Shown: one piece after another, positions 7,149 through 8,592 of the stretch
How the letters are laid out: every line of letters starts with the position of its first letter
Numbering within the stretch: position 1 is the stretch's first letter
NCBI GenBank assembly: GCA_011065005.1
Contig: JAAKFP010000080.1
Coordinates: 1 to 8,592 of the forward strand
Direction: 5' to 3'
DNA: 8,592 nucleotides
Source: Chlamydiota bacterium
GTDB taxonomy: Bacteria > Chlamydiota > Chlamydiia > Chlamydiales > Waddliaceae
The notes under the pieces: model-generated
What the model saw: only the letters and a program-made list of their open reading frames with translations
The model's database searches: none
Told to the model about the DNA's origin: nothing
Made by a program: the position numbers and the translations under genes

Positions 7149-7169
7149 AGGTTGCATTTCAATAACCTC
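7148..7169. repeat. Small hairpin beside the large palindrome
   Basis: GAGGTT (7148-7153) and AACCTC (7164-7169) form a 6-bp stem with a 10-nt loop, directly abutting the right end of the large palindrome. There is no T-run after it. It may be part of the decayed right outer arm, where extra bases relative to the left side could have been inserted. A stem this short can occur by chance. Confidence 0.35.
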
Positions 7170-7221
7170 ACAGGCTTGGTATCCTATATTGATTCATACC
7201 CATGTTGGTCCGTCCTCACCA

Positions 7222-7251
7222 TAGACTACTACTAACGCTCTCAATTATAAT
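7222..7251 (+). promoter_or_regulatory. Possible promoter for the rhomboid-like gene
   Basis: A perfect TATAAT lies at 7246-7251. TAGACT at 7222-7227 (four of six matches to TTGACA) lies 18 bp upstream. Transcription would start near 7258, giving a leader of about 65 nt before the ATG at 7324. In AT-rich DNA a single TATAAT is weak evidence. Confidence 0.35.
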
Positions 7252-7323
7252 GAGTGTTGTGGCATATCCCAGTCATTTGGTACCATTTGGCTAATATTCA
7301 CCTAAAAAATTTGTGAGAATGCG

Positions 7324-8265
7324 ATGACCTACACAACAACAAGTTTTCGATTGGGACCAGAGTTCACACCAAGCATCATCAGAAAGATCATCATTATCAC
7401 CTGCTCTATAAGCATCATCTCTGCTCTGATTAATCCCCTATTCATCTATCTCTTCGGCATCCCAGGACCGCAAGAGTGGTTCAGTCTGTCGTGGTGGGGA
7501 ATGACTCGATTTCTTTGGTGGCAGCCGATCTCCTTCCTTTTCGTTCATTATGGTGGGGTCAATCTCTTCTTTTTTATCGCCCTCCTCTTTAACATGTATA
7601 TATTATGGGTGATGGGGAGCGATGTTTACAACCGCGTCGGCCAAAACCCTTTTTTAAGACTATACTTTATCAGCGGCATCGGTGCAGGTCTCATCACTTT
7701 TCTGCTGATGCCCATCACTGGCCAGTATGGGATCCTCTCCGGAGCGACCCCCTCTATTTTGGCCCTATTAGTCGTTTGGACCCTGATCCACCCCGAGGCT
7801 GAGCTCTTATTGTTTTTCTTGATCCCTGTAAAAGCGAAATGGCTGACTTCGGGTATCATCGGGGCGATTTTGCTGATCAACCTTTCTAACCTGAATTTTG
7901 TCAGCTTCAACCTGCTTTTTTTCGGGGCTTTTATCGGATACATCTATGCTTTGGTTGCCTGGGGTATGCATAGCCCATTCCCTTTTGTGTATCGTTTTGA
8001 ACTAGCAGTCGTTCGACTCGCTGAAAAAATCCGCCGTCTATTTCTTCGTCTGTGGCGCATCCGAACGAAGGTGGGGAAGAAGAAAAAAAAGGACACCGTC
8101 TTCGATATCAAAACAGGCGAGCCTCTACTCGAGGATGATCGTTTTATCGACGCCATGCTAGAGAAAATTTCGAAACATGGGGAGCAATCTCTAACCTGGA
8201 AAGAAAAGCAACGGATGCAAGAAATTTCGGAAAGAAGAAAGCGAGAAAAGGGGGAACAAAAATAA
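7324..8265 (+). CDS. Rhomboid-fold membrane protein, catalytically inactive, with DUF6576-like tail
   Basis: Rhomboids are six-helix intramembrane serine proteases. This 313-aa protein has the fold: helices near 21-44, 79-98, 110-130, 137-155, 174-190 and 193-213; the loop FLWWQPISFLFVH (63-75); LLFNMYILWVMG (87-98), with the conserved Asn at 90; LRLYFISGIGAG (111-122); and HPEAELLLFFLIPVKAKWL (156-174), typical of bacterial rhomboids. The catalytic residues are missing. The GxSG motif reads GATP (140-143) with Thr142 at the nucleophile position, the TM6 His is Leu198, and the oxyanion His before Asn90 is Ala86. Residues 235-256 are strongly basic. Residues 271-307 (FIDAMLEKISKHGEQSLTWK at 274-293) resemble the C-terminal domain DUF6576 found on many bacterial rhomboids. 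It is probably a pseudoprotease in the inner membrane, perhaps binding or chaperoning membrane proteins as derlins and iRhoms do. The ATG has only a weak GAGA upstream. Confidence 0.85.
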   Translation: MTYTTTSFRLGPEFTPSIIRKIIIITCSISIISALINPLFIYLFGIPGPQEWFSLSWWGMTRFLWWQPISFLFVHYGGVNLFFFIALLFNMYILWVMGSDVYNRVGQNPFLRLYFISGIGAGLITFLLMPITGQYGILSGATPSILALLVVWTLIHPEAELLLFFLIPVKAKWLTSGIIGAILLINLSNLNFVSFNLLFFGAFIGYIYALVAWGMHSPFPFVYRFELAVVRLAEKIRRLFLRLWRIRTKVGKKKKKDTVFDIKTGEPLLEDDRFIDAMLEKISKHGEQSLTWKEKQRMQEISERRKREKGEQK

Positions 8266-8350
8266 ATTCATTAGCCAGGGCAATTGCATGAAGAAATTTC
8301 TTGTCAAAAAGACGGGTCGAGTGTCTCCCACTTTCTCCAAAAAGGTAAAA

Positions 8351-8592
8351 TTAAACTATATTTACAGCGTGACCACTCCCCGTATCTATCACATGTGTCA
8401 AACTCTCCCTCTCAATCCCTCCACTGAATTCTTGGTGGTAGTATTGGATTTGGTGAAAATCCTGTTGTCTTTGTGCCACAACATGGCCGGTATCATCAGT
8501 TGATCCTCCATCCAAAACAACAACCTCCACATTCTCATAAAGATTGGGAAGAATACTATCCAGAGTTTGGCCAATAAATTTTCCAAAATTGT
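8351..8592 (-). pseudogene. Family 2 glycosyltransferase fragment, runs off right edge, probably truncated
   Basis: A minus-strand frame enters at 8592 and stops at a TAA at 8351-8353, giving 79 visible residues without a start codon. It reads FGKFIGQTLDSILPNLYENV (2-21), then VEVVVLDGGSTDDTGHVVAQ (21-40), then YHQEFSGGIERESL (51-64). This is the N-terminal half of a GT-A fold family 2 glycosyltransferase: the helix after the first strand, then the nucleotide-binding D-x-GSTDDT motif. Such proteins normally start about 10-15 residues before this point and run to 200-300 aa or more, through a DxD metal motif and an acceptor region. Here the frame ends 52 residues after the aspartate, and neither other minus-strand frame continues the family. 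It probably is a decayed remnant, convergent with the rhomboid gene. A sequencing error near 8355 is the alternative. The same frame stays open for about 30 codons past the stop. Confidence 0.65.

Noticed and set aside
8291..8302. Perfect 12-bp palindrome AAGAAATTTCTT
   Set aside because: It has no loop, is AT-rich and short, and no T-run follows it. I did not call it as a terminator or operator for the rhomboid-like gene.
8288..8503. Plus-strand 71-aa frame starting MKKFLVKKTG
   Set aside because: Most of it is antisense to the glycosyltransferase fragment. It has no recognisable domain and no good ribosome-binding site.
8398..8586. Minus-strand 62-aa frame starting MENLLAKLW
   Set aside because: It is a shifted frame of the glycosyltransferase fragment; the family motifs are in the other frame.

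Overview
The window carries chlamydial DNA, most likely from an environmental, amoeba-associated lineage (order Parachlamydiales; a Waddlia-like genome would fit the moderate GC, but this is a guess). The main evidence is gene order. Reading the minus strand from about 6885 down to 219, the genes are rpmE, prfA, an F-box gene, prmC, ffh, rpsP, trmD, rplS and rnhB. Apart from the F-box gene, this is the order I recall for Chlamydia trachomatis CT022-CT029. F-box proteins are eukaryotic-type, ubiquitin-ligase-linked proteins found in amoeba-associated bacteria, not a normal part of this operon.

Layout. 1-218 holds no gene. It has a perfect 19-bp inverted repeat at the left edge and a three-copy, 10-bp-period ATCTGYG motif just past rnhB. 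219-6884 is one tightly packed minus-strand operon. Most joins overlap or are only a few bases apart, and the largest gap is 47 bp, before ffh. 6885-7323 is a 439-bp intergenic region with likely outward promoters on each side of a large nested palindrome (6986-7148, possibly extending to 6964-7184). 7324-8265 is a plus-strand, rhomboid-fold membrane protein that lacks the catalytic residues. 8351-8592 is a minus-strand reading frame entering from the right edge. It encodes the start of a family 2 glycosyltransferase but stops after the first nucleotide-binding motif, so it is probably a remnant.

How the genes work together. The operon is a translation and protein-targeting block: ribosomal proteins bL31, bS16 and bL19, release factor RF1 with the methyltransferase that modifies it (PrmC), tRNA m1G37 methylation (TrmD), the signal recognition particle GTPase (Ffh) and RNase HII. 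The F-box gene sits between prfA and its partner prmC, with 3-bp and 8-bp gaps, so it must be transcribed with them.

The most interesting signal is in that F-box protein. It has an N-terminal F-box and ends in Cys-Val-Ile-Ile, a CaaX-type prenylation motif. F-box plus CaaX is the arrangement of the Legionella effector AnkB and of eukaryotic FBXL2. I infer a candidate secreted effector that the host could prenylate and thereby anchor to a membrane, perhaps the inclusion membrane, recruiting SCF ubiquitin ligase. This is a prediction from sequence alone.
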